NCBI GenBank assembly: GCA_040905445.1
Contig: JBBDRN010000018.1
Span: forward strand, 1-36,457
Direction of reading: 5' to 3'
DNA length: 36,457 nucleotides
Origin: SKPT01 sp040905445
Lineage (GTDB): Bacteria > Planctomycetota > Phycisphaerae > Phycisphaerales > Phycisphaeraceae
The number at the start of each line of letters is the position of its first letter. Positions within the stretch are counted from its first letter, which is position 1. Below the pieces are notes generated by a model. That model made no database searches and had not been told where the DNA came from. It was given only the letters and a program-made list of their open reading frames with translations. Below are positions 1 to 6,613 of the stretch, in pieces. The translations under genes and the position numbers were made by a program.

Positions 1-60
1 TCCGTGCCATGTCCACTTCATCGGCTTACACCTCGCTTCTCACACACTTTCTAAAGCATC
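1..60. repeat. Possible terminal inverted repeat (left edge)
   Basis: The reverse complement of about bases 14-56 resembles bases 36403-36451 at the other end of the window. The shared core is AGAA-x-GTGTGTGA-x-AAGC (18 of 22 bases by eye), and both copies are followed some 15-25 bases later by GATGAAG. The two copies point in opposite directions. This is the pattern expected of insertion-sequence ends or of a dispersed repeat at which an assembly stopped. No transposase gene is present in the window. Confidence 0.35.
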
Positions 61-118
61 CCCCTCGTCTACGCGGTGCAAAAAGGTTCATCCGCGATTT
101 CCGGGAACGACCCGGGCA

Positions 119-330
119 TGCCGGATCCTCGTTGCAGCCCCCGCCGGGGGCGACCAGCCTGTAGCCACGGGTGAAGCGGCTGGCCGGCCGCGGCAAGCCG
201 CGCAACCCGTGGGAACGTCGGCGTTCGTCCCGCCTCCACGGGTTCCGCTGCGCTGCACCCGTGGCTACAACCCGCAGCCCCCGCGGGGCTGAAGTCTGGT
301 GCCGGCGATTGCGATGCCGTGGTCAAGGTC
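119..330. repeat. Dispersed mosaic palindromic repeat, family A copy 1
   Basis: A mosaic of hairpins. Two have CCACGGGT/ACCCGTGG arms and others have GCAGCCCC/GGGGCTG arms. The order is the same as at 10635-10869 plus 11011-11090, and a partial copy lies at 466-570. The sequence is nearly identical between copies over long stretches, for example around GTAGCCACGGGTGAAGCGGC. It can be read as open frames, but those translate the repeat itself and are not genes. Confidence 0.85.
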
Positions 331-346
331 ACGTAAGATCTCTGAT

Positions 347-444
347 AACCGCGAAGCAGCGAAGAACGCGGAGGGCGCGAAGGGATGCGATTTGCGTAAC
401 TTCTGTTTCTTCGCGCACTTCGCTTACTTCGCCTCTTCGCGGTT
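347..444. repeat. Paired inverted repeat, family B copy 1
   Basis: The element starts with AACCGCGAAG and ends with the inverted arm CTTCGCGGTT. The left half is rich in GAAG and GCGAAG words and the right half in CTTCGC words, so the single strand could fold into one long imperfect hairpin. A second copy of the same design lies at 22406-22527. It sits inside the mosaic repeats upstream of the first gene and has no coding content that I can support. Confidence 0.8.
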
Positions 445-465
445 CAATGACGAGTTCGTTCCGCT

Positions 466-570
466 GCCCGCACCCGCGGCTACAACCCGCAGCTCCTGGG
501 GAGTTGAAGTCGACACCGGCGATTGCGATGCGAGGCGGTCGGCGTCAGGCCCCGAAAATCCCGGATGAAC
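466..570. repeat. Family A mosaic repeat, partial copy 3
   Basis: This partial copy contains the right half of family A: a CCCGCGGCTACAACCCGCAG-like arm followed by an ACCGGCGATTGCGATGC-like stretch and GGTCGGCGTCAGGC. The same right-hand module is found at 11022-11080. It ends just before the terminator of the downstream barrel-protein gene. Confidence 0.75.
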
Positions 571-573
571 CAT

Positions 574-602
574 GAAAAAGCCGGCCCATCAAGGGCCGGC
601 TT
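574..602 (-). terminator. Rho-independent terminator of the barrel-protein gene
   Basis: On the minus strand a perfect 10-bp stem AAGCCGGCCC/GGGCCGGCTT with a 5-base loop is followed by a short T run (CTTTTTC). It lies 36 bases past the stop codon of the outer-membrane protein gene at 639-1172. Confidence 0.85.
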
Positions 603-638
603 CACACTGCGCGCCGCGTGATCGGGTGAATTCAAGGT

Positions 639-1172
639 TTAAAAATTCAGACCGATGCCGACCGTGTAAATGAACTGGCCGTCCTCGAAGCCGTCGTCGA
701 TGTCCTCGTTGTCGCGGAAGAAAAACTCGTACTCGGCGCGGCCGAACACGAACGTCGTGTCGCGCACGTACCACTTGGCCCCGGCCTGCGGACCGGCGAC
801 CCACGTATCACGGACGGCATCGCCGTAGCGGTAGCCGAGGTTGGCACCGATGAAGGGGCGCAGCTCGCCCATGTCCAGGTGGAAGTCGGCGAAGAGGCGC
901 GTGCCGGCATTCCACGTATCGCGCGAATCGCTGCCGCCGCTCCAGTTCACGTCCTGACGCACGCCCAGCAGCCAGTTGCGTGTGACGTAGTTGCCCAGTT
1001 GGAAGGTCGCGTTGGCCTGGCCGCGGTTAAAGTCGTGGTCGTTCTGGCCGCCAGCGCCCAACGTCAGTTCGTGATCGCCCTGCTGCGGGCCAAACGTCCC
1101 CGGCGGCTGGGCCAGAGCTGGCGTGGCCGCGAGGATCGACACGGCCAACACACTTGTCATCAAGTAGCGCAT
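639..1172 (-). CDS. Small outer-membrane beta-barrel protein
   Basis: The predicted product is 177 residues. It begins with a signal peptide (MRYLMTSVLAVSILAATPALA, cut near residue 21 at ALA-Q). The rest consists of alternating polar/hydrophobic strands with many Gly and aromatic residues, and it ends in GIGLNF with a C-terminal Phe, the usual signature for outer-membrane barrel insertion. Its size suits an 8-strand OmpA/OmpW-like or porin-like barrel, but I cannot assign a transport substrate. The start at 1172 is chosen because GGAGG lies 9 bases upstream; an in-frame ATG 33 bases further upstream has no such site and would spoil the signal peptide. The gene is monocistronic, with a terminator directly downstream and a long upstream intergenic region. 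Confidence 0.8.
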   Translation of the reverse strand: MRYLMTSVLAVSILAATPALAQPPGTFGPQQGDHELTLGAGGQNDHDFNRGQANATFQLGNYVTRNWLLGVRQDVNWSGGSDSRDTWNAGTRLFADFHLDMGELRPFIGANLGYRYGDAVRDTWVAGPQAGAKWYVRDTTFVFGRAEYEFFFRDNEDIDDGFEDGQFIYTVGIGLNF

Positions 1173-1995
1173 TACAACGCCTCCTTCATAGAAACAGAAA
1201 ACCATGAGACACTCGAACTGCCGACGGGCCTACACCGACCCGGGGCAACGTCACTCGACCTCGCGGCCGCGCGGCGATTTGCGTCAACGAAACTTGCTGG
1301 GCGATGCATCGTGGCAGACTGCCCCTGAACCCGTCGGACGGTCGGCCGATCCTTTGGCCAACGTCCGACCTCCAAAACCTTCGGGCGACATGGCGACTCC
1401 CTCGCATGCGCACGCCTGAGTAACACGTGCTGTTCGCCCCTTGCGCATGTTGGTGGCGAACCATAGACAGCGCCCCCGCGGCAAGCAACAACCTTTGCAC
1501 GGAAGATGATGCATTTTTCACGTCGCGCGCCCGTCGCACGCGACGCACCACGCCGCGCCCGTCCGGGCCGTGTGTCGGCGATACAACTAAACGCAGGAAG
1601 TGGCGTGGGTTGCGGGCAAACATGATGATCGCTTGCGCTGCGTGAAGAAAGATGACCCGGCCGGAACGCGCCGCCGCGTTGTTCCCCCCTATCGCCCGCC
1701 GGCGTCGATCGGGCTTAATTTTTCTCGCAGAAAGATGGCGCCGCGCGCGGCGGCGCGCGCGGCGCACGACGATCGGCGCCGCCTCATAAGCCTTTGCAAG
1801 CAAAGTGCATCGATCGCGCACCGACCGCGCGTGGCGCAGGAGGAGAGGGCCATAAAAAAAGAGCGGCGATACATCCTGTACCGCCGCCCGGAGGGAAAAG
1901 AGAGACGCCTGATTTTTGGATCGGTACATCACCGATCCCCCCGGCCCCCACCACACCCCACCACACCCCCCACTCAAGCCCGCCGTGGTCTGCAC
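1173..1995. other. Long intergenic region with hairpin at 1333-1369
   Basis: No convincing gene is visible in these 823 bases; the open frames here are arginine-rich and have no recognisable domain. A strong hairpin lies at 1333-1369 (8-bp outer stem GTCGGACG/CGTCCGAC plus an inner GGCC/GGCC). The stretch around 1730-1800 is very rich in GCGC. The terminator of the HDOD gene lies at 1854-1887. Regulatory sequences for the barrel-protein gene on the minus strand presumably lie here, but I see no good -35/-10 pair. Confidence 0.5.
1854..1887 (-). terminator. Rho-independent terminator of the HDOD gene
   Basis: On the minus strand, GCGGCGGTACA and TGTATCGCCGC form an 11-bp stem (one G-U pair) with a 3-base loop. 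It is followed by TCTTTTTTTATG, a run of seven T. It lies 108 bases past the HDOD stop codon. Confidence 0.85.
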
Positions 1996-2940
1996 TCAGC
2001 CGACGACGTCGGAGAAGAGCGCCTCCGACTCGGCCATCGCTTCGGGCAGGCTCATGGTCACTTCATCGACCGATGCCCGCGAAAGCTTGAGCCAATCCAT
2101 CAACTCCGCGGGCAGCGCGGTCGTCTCGACGCTCCGCGTGAAGCCGATCTCCTGCTGCGCCGTGATGATGTCCGCGATCGTCACCAGCCCGGTAAGCGTG
2201 CGGTTCTTTTCCGGTAGCGTCATCGGGTGATGATGAAACCCCGTGACGTAGGCGAAGCTCGACGGGAACTTCCACGCCCGGCAGAGCCCCGCCCCGAAGT
2301 GCTGATGGTCCGCGCCGAGGCACTGCTGTTCGGCCTGGCGCAGGGTCATCTCGGGGTTCGTCTCGAGCAGCTCAAGCGCCTGCGTGAACTTCGGCCGACG
2401 CGCCTGCATCTCGACCAGGATGCCGATGTCGTGGATCAACCCGGCCAGGAAGGCCTCGTCCGGCAGACCAAGCCCGACGTGCTTGGCCAGCAGCCGCGTG
2501 GCGCTGGCACAGGCGACGGAATGGCTCCAGAGGTCGCGGGCGTTGAAGTTCGGGGTGATGCGCCCGCCGCGGAAGAGCTTGGCGAGGCTCGCGGCAATGG
2601 CGATGTTCTTGACCGCGTTGAGCCCAAGCAGGACGATCGCGCGGTTGATCGAGCCGATCTGCCCCGGCAGGCCATAGAAGGCGGAGTTGACCACCTTGAG
2701 GATGCGCGCCCCCAGGGCCGGGTCGTTGGTGATCACGCGGTTGAGATCGTGGGCCGTCGAGTCGGGATCCTCGACCAGTCGGATGATTTTGAGCGTGACC
2801 TCGGGCAGCGTGGCGATGTGGGAGATTTCCTGGATCGCCTCGTCCACGAGGCGCGCCTGCACGGCCACCGCGTCGCTCGCAGCCGTCGCCGGGGTCGCCG
2901 GGTTGGAAGGGGTGGCGGGGGTTGTTGCTGCCTGGGCCAT
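1996..2940 (-). CDS. HDOD domain signalling protein
   Basis: The predicted product is 314 residues and cytoplasmic. Residues 1-25 are a low-complexity Pro/Ala/Thr leader. An HDOD domain spans about 35-245, beginning with ISHIATLPEV, then NDPALGARILKVVNSAFYG, GLIHDIG (His170-Asp171) and a late FHHHP. HDOD proteins are HD-GYP relatives that usually lack a full metal site and act in signal transduction or stress regulation rather than as proven hydrolases. No GGDEF, receiver or kinase domain is attached, so it is a stand-alone HDOD protein. The start at 2940 is chosen because the domain and leader follow it; the ribosome site is weak. The gene has its own terminator and is probably monocistronic. 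Confidence 0.85.
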   Translation of the reverse strand: MAQAATTPATPSNPATPATAASDAVAVQARLVDEAIQEISHIATLPEVTLKIIRLVEDPDSTAHDLNRVITNDPALGARILKVVNSAFYGLPGQIGSINRAIVLLGLNAVKNIAIAASLAKLFRGGRITPNFNARDLWSHSVACASATRLLAKHVGLGLPDEAFLAGLIHDIGILVEMQARRPKFTQALELLETNPEMTLRQAEQQCLGADHQHFGAGLCRAWKFPSSFAYVTGFHHHPMTLPEKNRTLTGLVTIADIITAQQEIGFTRSVETTALPAELMDWLKLSRASVDEVTMSLPEAMAESEALFSDVVG

Positions 2941-3253
2941 GCTGGTGTCTCGCCGGTGGTTGCGTCGGGCGTGGGCGGACGGGGAAAGCCGTACCGGAGC
3001 GCTGCAGGGATGCCGCGGCTTGGCTGCTATCGACACAGCCGACCCCGGTCTTGATGGGGCCTTCCACGCCGCGACGACGAACGATGCGTGGCTTGACGCC
3101 CACGGCACGGTTGTAGCGAGTGGGCAAGGGGCTGGGGGGATACGGGGAAGGGGGGCAGTCGGCAGGGCAATCGGCAGTAAGGAGCCTCGGGTGACGGCTT
3201 GGCCGCCGTCTCTCCTTTCCCCACCACCCCCTGCCCTCTGCCCCTCTCTCCCC
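2941..3253. other. Intergenic region with low-complexity repeats
   Basis: These 313 bases hold no gene that I can support. They contain G-rich then C-rich tracts (about 3120-3175 and 3210-3252) that are roughly complementary, plus repeated GGCAGTCGGCAGG/GGCAATCGGCAG words. A small GACGGC/GCCGTC-type hairpin lies near 3192. The region must hold the promoter of the HDOD gene and the 3' end of the Rrf2-type transcript. Confidence 0.4.
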
Positions 3254-3655
3254 TCACGCCACCAACTGTGCCACGGTGATCCGATCGAAGTCCTCGCGCA
3301 GCCGCCGCGTCGCGTCGCGGCAGGCGTAGCGCAGGCGTTTGACGGCCTGGCGGCTGGCGGCGGGGGCCGCGTCGCTGAGCGGGAGCTGGACCTGGACCGG
3401 GCCGTCGACCGCCTCGACGATGCGCAGCAGCGACAGCTTGCGCGGATCCTCGTCCAGGCGGTAGCCGCCCCCGCGGCCGAGTTGCGAGCGAATCAGGCGC
3501 TGCCGCGACAGAGCCTGGAGAATCTTGAGCGCCGAGTCGGTCGGGATCGCCAGGTGGCCGGCAATCTGGCGCGCCTGGACCGGCACCTGACGGTCGCACT
3601 CGGCGAGGTAGGCCACAGCCAGAACAGCGTGAGCGGCAGTGCGGGAAAGCTTCAT
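3254..3655 (-). CDS. Rrf2 family transcriptional regulator
   Basis: The predicted product is 133 residues. The start MKLSRTAAHAVLAVAYLA and the winged helix-turn-helix at about 1-65 (ARQIAGHLAIPTDSALKILQALSRQRLIRSQLGRGGGYRL, with the typical GRGGGY wing) identify the Rrf2 family. Members sense Fe-S clusters, NO or redox state through three cysteines near residues 90-105. Here the region LPLSDAAPAASRQAVKRLRYACRD has only one Cys (111), so cluster binding like that of IscR or NsrR is unlikely. A target cannot be read from context, since no Fe-S or cysteine operon adjoins. The start is at 3655 with a weak AAAGG site. Confidence 0.85.
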   Translation of the reverse strand: MKLSRTAAHAVLAVAYLAECDRQVPVQARQIAGHLAIPTDSALKILQALSRQRLIRSQLGRGGGYRLDEDPRKLSLLRIVEAVDGPVQVQLPLSDAAPAASRQAVKRLRYACRDATRRLREDFDRITVAQLVA

Positions 3656-3828
3656 GGGCACGCCTTTTGTACGCGGTACCGGCGGCGATGGCATGGTGAG
3701 CTTGAAGCCCGGCGGCGCCAAGCGGGCGCGTGGCCCCGGCGCGAGTGCATGATCCGGCATCCGTCGCGCTGAAGCGCTTCGGCAGCCCGTTCGACAGGCC
3801 CGGTTACATCCCGTGTCGGCGCGACAGG

Positions 3829-3857
3829 GGGTTCGGCTTAAAAAAAATCCGGAACCC
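3829..3857. repeat. Family D hairpin (GGGTTCCGG core)
   Basis: GGGTTCGG and CCGGAACCC arms flank an A-rich loop, a degenerate copy of the GGGTTCCGG inverted motif found at 12051-12082, 21117-21189 and 30411-30570. On the minus strand the loop supplies a run of eight T, so it might also act as a terminator for the membrane protein gene at 3901-4200. Confidence 0.4.
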
Positions 3858-3900
3858 ACAAACTCGAAATTGCGGGTCGACCCGGCTTTCTGAGCTGAAA

Positions 3901-4200
3901 TCAGGAACCCCGGTCGATCACCCGAACATTGCGCCGCCCGTCGTCCGCGGGCCAGACCGACCCGCGCGCGCCCCCGAGCAGCCGACGCACCACTCCCACC
4001 CCACTGGCCACGAGCGAGGCGACGGCGAACACCGCGGCCGCCACCGTCACCGCCGTCAGCGTCAGGATGATCAGCGGCAGGACGACGACCATCACCGCCG
4101 CCAGGACCGTCGCCTTCCACACCCATCCGGGCCGGCCCTGCAGCCGCGCGTGCCAGGCGCGCAGGCGCGGATCATGCTGAATGTAGCTATATCTGAACAT
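3901..4200 (-). CDS. Small membrane protein of unknown function
   Basis: The predicted product is 99 residues. A short polar N-terminus (MFRYSYIQHDPRLRAWHARL) precedes a long hydrophobic stretch at about residues 27-70, enough for two closely spaced membrane helices. The tail is basic and ends in NVRVIDRGS. I recognise no family. The start at 4200 is chosen because codons upstream of it look like non-coding DNA; there is no clear ribosome site. It lies divergent from lgt, 173 bases away. It could be a chance frame, but the hydrophobic profile and codon pattern favour a real gene. Confidence 0.5.
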   Translation of the reverse strand: MFRYSYIQHDPRLRAWHARLQGRPGWVWKATVLAAVMVVVLPLIILTLTAVTVAAAVFAVASLVASGVGVVRRLLGGARGSVWPADDGRRNVRVIDRGS

Positions 4201-4373
4201 CGCTTGCGGGCATGGTAGGCGGCCAACCGGCGCGATACAAGGGGGATTCCCCGGCTGCCGGGCGCGGGGCGTTACGATGCGGCCACAGCGCAGCAGGTCA
4301 CGCGTGCGATCGGCGGGCGCACCGATTGCCATCGGTGGCTTGCGGACCCCATGCGCCCGCCAAAGGACGTTCC

Positions 4374-5384
4374 ATGATGCTCGTGATGGCGGCCTGGATC
4401 CATGACATCGACCCCGTGGCGATCGGGCCCGTGCGGTGGTACGGCCTGTCCTACGTCCTGGGCTTCATTCTCGCGTGGCTTCTCATGCGGCGCGTCACCC
4501 GCGTCGGCATCTCGCCGATCGAGCCGGCGCAGGTCACCGACCTCGTCCTCTGGCTGGGCGTCGGCGTGCTGCTGGGCGGGCGGCTCGGCTATGCGCTGCT
4601 CTACCAGCCGGAGCTGTTCATCGAGTTCAGCGGTGAGCTGCCGTTCTGGGGCCTGCTCGCCATCCACCGCGGGGGCATGGCCAGCCACGGCGGCATGATC
4701 GGATGCGCGGTGGCCGCGCTCCTCTTCGCCCGGCGCACCGGGGTGAACCGCTTCTTCCTCCTGGACCTGATGGCCTTCGCCGCGCCGCTCGGCCTCGCGG
4801 GCGGGCGGGTCGCCAACTTCATCAACGGCGAGCTGATCGGCCGAGAGGCACCCGATGGGCTGCCTTGGGCCGTCAAGTTCCCCCAGGAAATGCGCGACTG
4901 GGACGACGCCCACCTCGCCGAGCTTTACGCCGCCCTTCCCCCGGCATGGCAGGTCAACGAGCGGCTGGACCACTGGAGCCTGTCGGCCGTGCAGGCGATG
5001 GTGCAGCGAGGCCAGCCCGACGTCATCGCCGTCGTCGAGCCGATGCTCATCGCGCGGCATCCCTCGCAGCTCTATGCCGCGCTGCTCGAGGGGCTCGTCG
5101 TCTTCGCGGTGCTGGCGTTCGTTTGGCGGCGGCCGCGCGTGCCGGGACTGGTGGTGTCGCTGTTCGCGATCGTCTACGGCATCGGACGGATCGTCGGCGA
5201 AATGTTCCGCAGGCCCGACCCCCACCTCCTGGACGCCGAATTCGCGCTGCTGGACATCACGCGCGGGCAGTGGCTCAGCGCACTGCTCGTGGCGGTCGGC
5301 GTGTGGGGGCTTTGGTATGTCCACCGCCGCGGCGCGTCACCGCTCGGTGGATGGAGGGCGGTGGCGTCGAACAAGGCGCGTTAG
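4374..5384 (+). CDS. lgt: Phosphatidylglycerol--prolipoprotein diacylglyceryl transferase
   Basis: The enzyme transfers a diacylglyceryl group from phosphatidylglycerol to the lipobox cysteine of prolipoproteins in the inner membrane, the first step of lipoprotein maturation. The predicted product is 336 residues with about seven membrane segments. The Lgt signature is present: HRGGMASHGG with His105 (equivalent to the essential His103 of E. coli), then GRVANFINGE with Arg145, and RIVGEMFRRPD near the C-terminus. It is longer than the roughly 290-residue E. coli enzyme because of an extra hydrophilic loop at about 172-228. AAAGGA lies 6 bases upstream of ATG 4374, and an alternative ATG follows immediately at 4377. 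It is monocistronic. Confidence 0.93.
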   Translation: MMLVMAAWIHDIDPVAIGPVRWYGLSYVLGFILAWLLMRRVTRVGISPIEPAQVTDLVLWLGVGVLLGGRLGYALLYQPELFIEFSGELPFWGLLAIHRGGMASHGGMIGCAVAALLFARRTGVNRFFLLDLMAFAAPLGLAGGRVANFINGELIGREAPDGLPWAVKFPQEMRDWDDAHLAELYAALPPAWQVNERLDHWSLSAVQAMVQRGQPDVIAVVEPMLIARHPSQLYAALLEGLVVFAVLAFVWRRPRVPGLVVSLFAIVYGIGRIVGEMFRRPDPHLLDAEFALLDITRGQWLSALLVAVGVWGLWYVHRRGASPLGGWRAVASNKAR

Positions 5385-5414
5385 CGATTGTCCGCCGCCC
5401 CTCTCGGATGCGGC

Positions 5415-5711
5415 CTAAGCCGACGCCTCACCATTGGTGGAGGCGCTGGCACTGGCGGTGCTCGCCGCTTCGCCATTGCGACTGCGGCGGGGTCGGCGGT
5501 TGCCCGCCGCGACCCAGACGACGCGGTCGGCGGCGTGCCAGGTGCCCCGGCCGTAGGGTTGATGCGCGGGGCGAAGCCTGACGAACGCGGCCCCGTCGTC
5601 GGCGGCAATGTCGCAGATGCGGGCGGTCAGGTAGCCGTTGAGGGTCGAGACCGTGTCCCCCATCGTCAGTTGCCGCCCCGAGTAGTCCACAGCGTGCTCG
5701 AGTTTTCGCAT
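5415..5711 (-). CDS. Small protein of unknown function, SH3-like core
   Basis: The predicted product is 98 residues. Residues 10-70 (GRQLTMGDTVSTLNGYLTARICDI...GTWHAADRVVWV) have the alternating short strands of a small SH3/KOW-type barrel. Residues 71-98 are a low-complexity basic then Ser/Ala/Thr tail, probably disordered. I do not recognise the family, and the fold is inference from the strand pattern. The start at 5711 has AAAGGA 8 bases upstream. It is convergent with lgt (30 bases between stop codons) and divergent from ndk. Confidence 0.55.
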   Translation of the reverse strand: MRKLEHAVDYSGRQLTMGDTVSTLNGYLTARICDIAADDGAAFVRLRPAHQPYGRGTWHAADRVVWVAAGNRRPRRSRNGEAASTASASASTNGEASA

Positions 5712-5927
5712 GAGGGTGGTCCTTTCGTAGGTGAATCCTAGGCAGCCCGGAGGTCCGATTCCACGGTAGGCCCCATGTCCGGGTCCGGCCACCACGATGG
5801 CGCAGGGAAGCTAACCTGCCCCCGCGTGGGGGGTGCCCGTAGCTCGCCGCCGCAGCAGGGGCGAGGTTGCGTCCGCCGGTGAGATGCGGGATAAACAGGA
5901 CGACACGATGCACCAGGAAGGATGCTC

Positions 5928-6377
5928 ATGGAAACGACGTTGATACTGATCAAGCCTGACGCCGTGCAGCGCGGGTTGATGGGGCGGATCCTCAGCCGCT
6001 TCGAGGACAAGGGCCTGGCCATCGTGGCCGCCAGGTTGATGCAGATCACGCCCGAGCTCGCGGGCCAGCATTACGAAGCCCATCAGGGCAAGCCCTTTTA
6101 CGAGGGGCTGGTCAAGTTCATGACGTCGAGCCCCGTGCTCGCGCTGGCGGTGCGCGGCGACGGCGCCATCACCATCTGCCGCAAGCTCATGGGCACGACC
6201 AAGAGCGCCGAGGCCGACCCGGGCACCATCCGCGGCGACTTCGGCCTGTCGACGGGGTTCAACCTCGTGCATGGCTCGGACAGCCCCGAAGCCGCTGAGC
6301 GCGAGCTGGGGCTCTTCTTCAAGAAAACGGAGATCCTCGACTACGACCGCACGGCCGAGCGCTGGATCGTCGAGTGA
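5928..6377 (+). CDS. ndk: Nucleoside-diphosphate kinase
   Basis: The enzyme moves the gamma-phosphate from NTPs to NDPs through a phosphohistidine intermediate, balancing nucleotide pools in the cytoplasm. The predicted product is 149 residues, close to the usual 140-150. It opens with ETTLILIKPDAVQRGLMGRI and carries the catalytic NLVHGSDSPE with His115, plus ADPGTIRGDF. The start at 5928 is favoured over the ATG at 5922 because GGAAGG lies 6 bases upstream. It stands alone, as is common for ndk. Confidence 0.96.
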   Translation: METTLILIKPDAVQRGLMGRILSRFEDKGLAIVAARLMQITPELAGQHYEAHQGKPFYEGLVKFMTSSPVLALAVRGDGAITICRKLMGTTKSAEADPGTIRGDFGLSTGFNLVHGSDSPEAAERELGLFFKKTEILDYDRTAERWIVE

Positions 6378-6420
6378 TACGGATTCCCCATTCATCGCGC
6401 GCGTGGTGCTGACGCGGGGT

Positions 6421-6447
6421 GCCACTAGCGGCTTGGCCGCCAGTGGC
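6421..6447. repeat. Palindromic element in ndk 3' region
   Basis: A 12-bp stem GCCACTAGCGGC/GCCGCCAGTGGC has one mismatch and a TTG loop. It lies between the convergent ndk and hemA genes. It looks like another REP-type element; no second copy is seen in the window. Confidence 0.55.
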
Positions 6448-6519
6448 CGGGTGCTCCGGCCCCGCCACACCCCGCCCCCGCCACGCACGCGTGCTCATCG
6501 TCGCGCATACGCCGCCGCC

Positions 6520-6543
6520 CCGGGACCACCGGTCCCGGCTTTA
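6520..6543 (+). terminator. Possible ndk terminator
   Basis: An 8-bp perfect stem CCGGGACC/GGTCCCGG with a 3-base loop is followed by CTTTATA. The T tract is short, and the hairpin lies about 140 bases past the ndk stop. Confidence 0.45.
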
Positions 6544-6588
6544 TACGCCCGTCGTTGCCCTATGGGCGATGCGTTCCGCGCGTCGGTG

Positions 6589-6613
6589 AGCACCGCATTT
6601 CCCATGCGGTGCT
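6589..6613 (-). terminator. Hairpin at the hemA stop codon
   Basis: A perfect 9-bp stem AGCACCGCA/TGCGGTGCT with a 7-base loop overlaps the last bases of the hemA stop codon on the minus strand. There is no T run, so it is a terminator or mRNA 3'-end stabiliser only by inference. Confidence 0.4.

Noticed and set aside
69..575. Several small open frames in the first 600 bases, with words such as RVARLAAAGQPLHPWLQAG
   Set aside because: They translate the family A repeat, and the same words appear at 10645-10839. They are repeat artefacts, not genes.
1186..1995. A 269-codon minus-strand frame between the barrel protein and HDOD genes
   Set aside because: It is Arg-rich, without a domain or ribosome site, and it runs through the HDOD gene's terminator.
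3254..3655. Fe-S-sensing IscR or NsrR
   Set aside because: The three clustered cysteines required for the cluster are missing; only a generic Rrf2 call is supported.
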